Shown one piece after another: positions 15,933 to 16,688 of a stretch of DNA of 16,688 nt; positions within the stretch are counted from its first letter, which is position 1, and each line of letters starts with the position of its first letter. Both the position numbers and the translations under genes were made by a program. The stretch spans positions 328 to 17,015 of the forward strand of contig MFRJ01000103.1 in assembly GCA_001784535.1 (NCBI GenBank). Direction: 5' to 3'. Source of the DNA: Candidatus Melainabacteria bacterium GWA2_34_9. GTDB taxonomy: Bacteria > Cyanobacteriota > Vampirovibrionia > Gastranaerophilales > UBA9971. The notes beneath the pieces were generated by a model. The model had not been told where the DNA came from. It searched no databases and worked only from the letters and a program-made list of their open reading frames with translations.

Positions 15933-16097
15933 TCAATGAACGCCAATTTTAAAATAACTTATTAAATTATATCCCAAAAAGATACCTGTTACGCCCAAAA
16001 TAGCTCCCAAAGTGGTGGGTGCAGGCATTGGCAGTTTTAATAAGCCAAATACCACCCCAACAATTAATCCGGTGAATAAAGAGAATAAATTATACAT
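15933..16097 (-). CDS. XapX-family (DUF1427) small membrane protein, 54 aa
   Basis: The frame runs from ATG at 16097 to TGA at 15933. The product has two hydrophobic segments around a conserved core. LFTGLIVGVVFGLLKLP leads into PMPAPTTLGAILGVTGIFLG, which fits the XapX pattern of P-x-PAP, a small-residue turn, then G-x-x-GI-x-LGY. Its length (54) is typical for this family of small hydrophobic proteins. The function is not established; the family name implies an association with purine nucleoside genes, and here it lies directly ahead of xdhA. AAAGG sits seven bases before the ATG, a good ribosome binding site. It starts 14 bases after the end of the decayed UbiD gene and is followed by xdhA about 115 bases on. 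Confidence 0.8.
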   Translation of the reverse strand: MYNLFSLFTGLIVGVVFGLLKLPMPAPTTLGAILGVTGIFLGYNLISYFKIGVH

Positions 16098-16111
16098 TTA
16101 AATACCTTTCT

Positions 16112-16457
16112 TTATTCATGCCAATTATCCAGAATTTTTTTCTGGATTTTTTCCGGCCACAAAGACTTAAAAGATCCTCTTTTAGGGACAAATTCTTCTG
16201 CCCATTGGGTAGGCCAGGTACAATCATATATAACAGTTGTTGATATGCCGCTTTTCTTTTCATCAGGATATAAATATGGAGATAAAGTAATAACTTTTGT
16301 ATTTTTCAAAAATACAATTCCTTTTTCCGGATGGCATTTAGTTGATAAACACCACATTATACTCCAAATTGCAATCGACGCTTTTATTTATTTCATGCAA
16401 TTCTCCAATTTCTTTTAAAGCTTCTATATAATCCCTGATATTTTTTATCTTATGCAT
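16112..16457 (-). pseudogene. UbiD-family decarboxylase with a large out-of-frame internal deletion
   Basis: Two minus-strand fragments overlap in different frames. The first (16457-16338, 39 codons) encodes KNIRDYIEALKEIGELHEIN and then SVDCNLEYN, matching the UbiD N-terminus (LRDF-x-x-x-L-x-x-x-GEL-x-x-I-x-x-x-VD-x-x-LE). The second (16357-16112) encodes an end typical of UbiD: MWCLSTKCHPEKGI, then STTVIYDCTWPTQW and LWPEKIQKKILDNW. Intact UbiD proteins have about 450-500 residues and bind prenylated FMN; here about 370 middle residues, including the catalytic core, are gone. The join lies near 16350-16362, and the frames do not match. GGTGAGG before the ATG at 16457 remains a strong ribosome binding site. 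The gene heads the operon that runs into XapX and xdhAB. Whether either fragment still makes a useful peptide is unknown. Confidence 0.8.
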
Positions 16458-16503
16458 ATTTTTACCTCACCTACTATAAAAATAATAATTTTATAATTAT
16501 ATG

Positions 16504-16550
16504 CTGTAAAAAAATTTTCAAAAACAAGTATTTATTTTCATAATTTACAG
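16504..16550. repeat. Inverted repeat upstream of the UbiD remnant
   Basis: CTGTAAA at 16504-16510 and TTTACAG at 16544-16550 are perfect inverted copies around a 33-base AT-rich spacer. It lies 47-93 bases before the remnant's ATG, in the region expected to hold the operon's promoter, so it could be an operator or a large hairpin. The arms are short and the DNA AT-rich. Beyond it, 16551-16688 has no recognisable gene: only a 31-codon minus-strand tail from the window edge to a stop at 16591, which I could not assign. Confidence 0.3.
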
Positions 16551-16688
16551 TATTAGATATTGAAAAAGTAATCAACAGGAGAATGTTTTTCTAAAAACTT
16601 ACACAAATCAATTCTCTTTTAAAACTTAATTCCGCAAAGCTCTTGGTACGAGCGAGAATCTCAAAATAATAAAGACCCACTTCATTCC

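Noticed and set aside
16591..16688. Minus-strand partial reading frame entering from the window edge (31 codons before a stop at 16591)
   Set aside because: It is too short to assign, other frames here are also open in part, and no motif is recognisable. It could be the end of a gene beyond the window, but the sequence does not show that.

Overview
This is an AT-rich bacterial window with tightly packed genes. The DnaJ protein is cyanobacterial in style: the lead-in to its zinc domain, the ILGHFTQVSTCPQC stretch and the DEGNKLRVSGEGD stretch all look that way. It sits beside a class II (B12-dependent) ribonucleotide reductase and a molybdenum hydroxylase operon. Together these suggest a non-photosynthetic relative of Cyanobacteria, such as the gut Gastranaerophilales/Vampirovibrionia group. 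That placement is inferred from a few genes and was not tested phylogenetically.

Region 1 (1-5281) is housekeeping. A 3'-truncated nrdJ and a gene for an exported protein of unknown function lie on the minus strand. The grpE-dnaJ chaperone pair lies on the plus strand behind a recognisable promoter. No dnaK is present in the window.

Region 2 (5282-9890) is a surface-glycan patch with mixed gene orientations. It holds a CDP-glycerol/ribitol-type polymer glycerophosphotransferase homologue, two family-2 glycosyltransferases, a short remnant that may be a third, and a small free-standing Rossmann protein. Three of these proteins carry the same YGAG-type Rossmann domain in three arrangements: N-terminal fusion, C-terminal fusion and stand-alone.

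Region 3 (9902-16457) is a minus-strand operon for purine oxidation. It reads, in order: a decayed UbiD-type decarboxylase, a 54-residue XapX-family membrane protein, possibly a 31-codon ORF, xdhA ([2Fe-2S]/FAD subunit), xdhB (molybdopterin subunit with all three xanthine-type catalytic residues), a 179-residue membrane protein resembling Mpv17/PMP22, xdhC (molybdopterin insertion/sulfuration chaperone) and a TauE/SafE (TSUP) transporter. XdhA and XdhB would form the enzyme, XdhC would mature it, and the membrane proteins are candidates for moving substrate or product.

The most striking observation is the UbiD remnant. Its first ~35 codons and last ~80 codons are joined out of frame, with a strong ribosome binding site still in place at the head of the operon. 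The most interesting open questions are the uncharacterised membrane proteins embedded in the xdh operon and the shuffled YGAG domain in the glycan patch.
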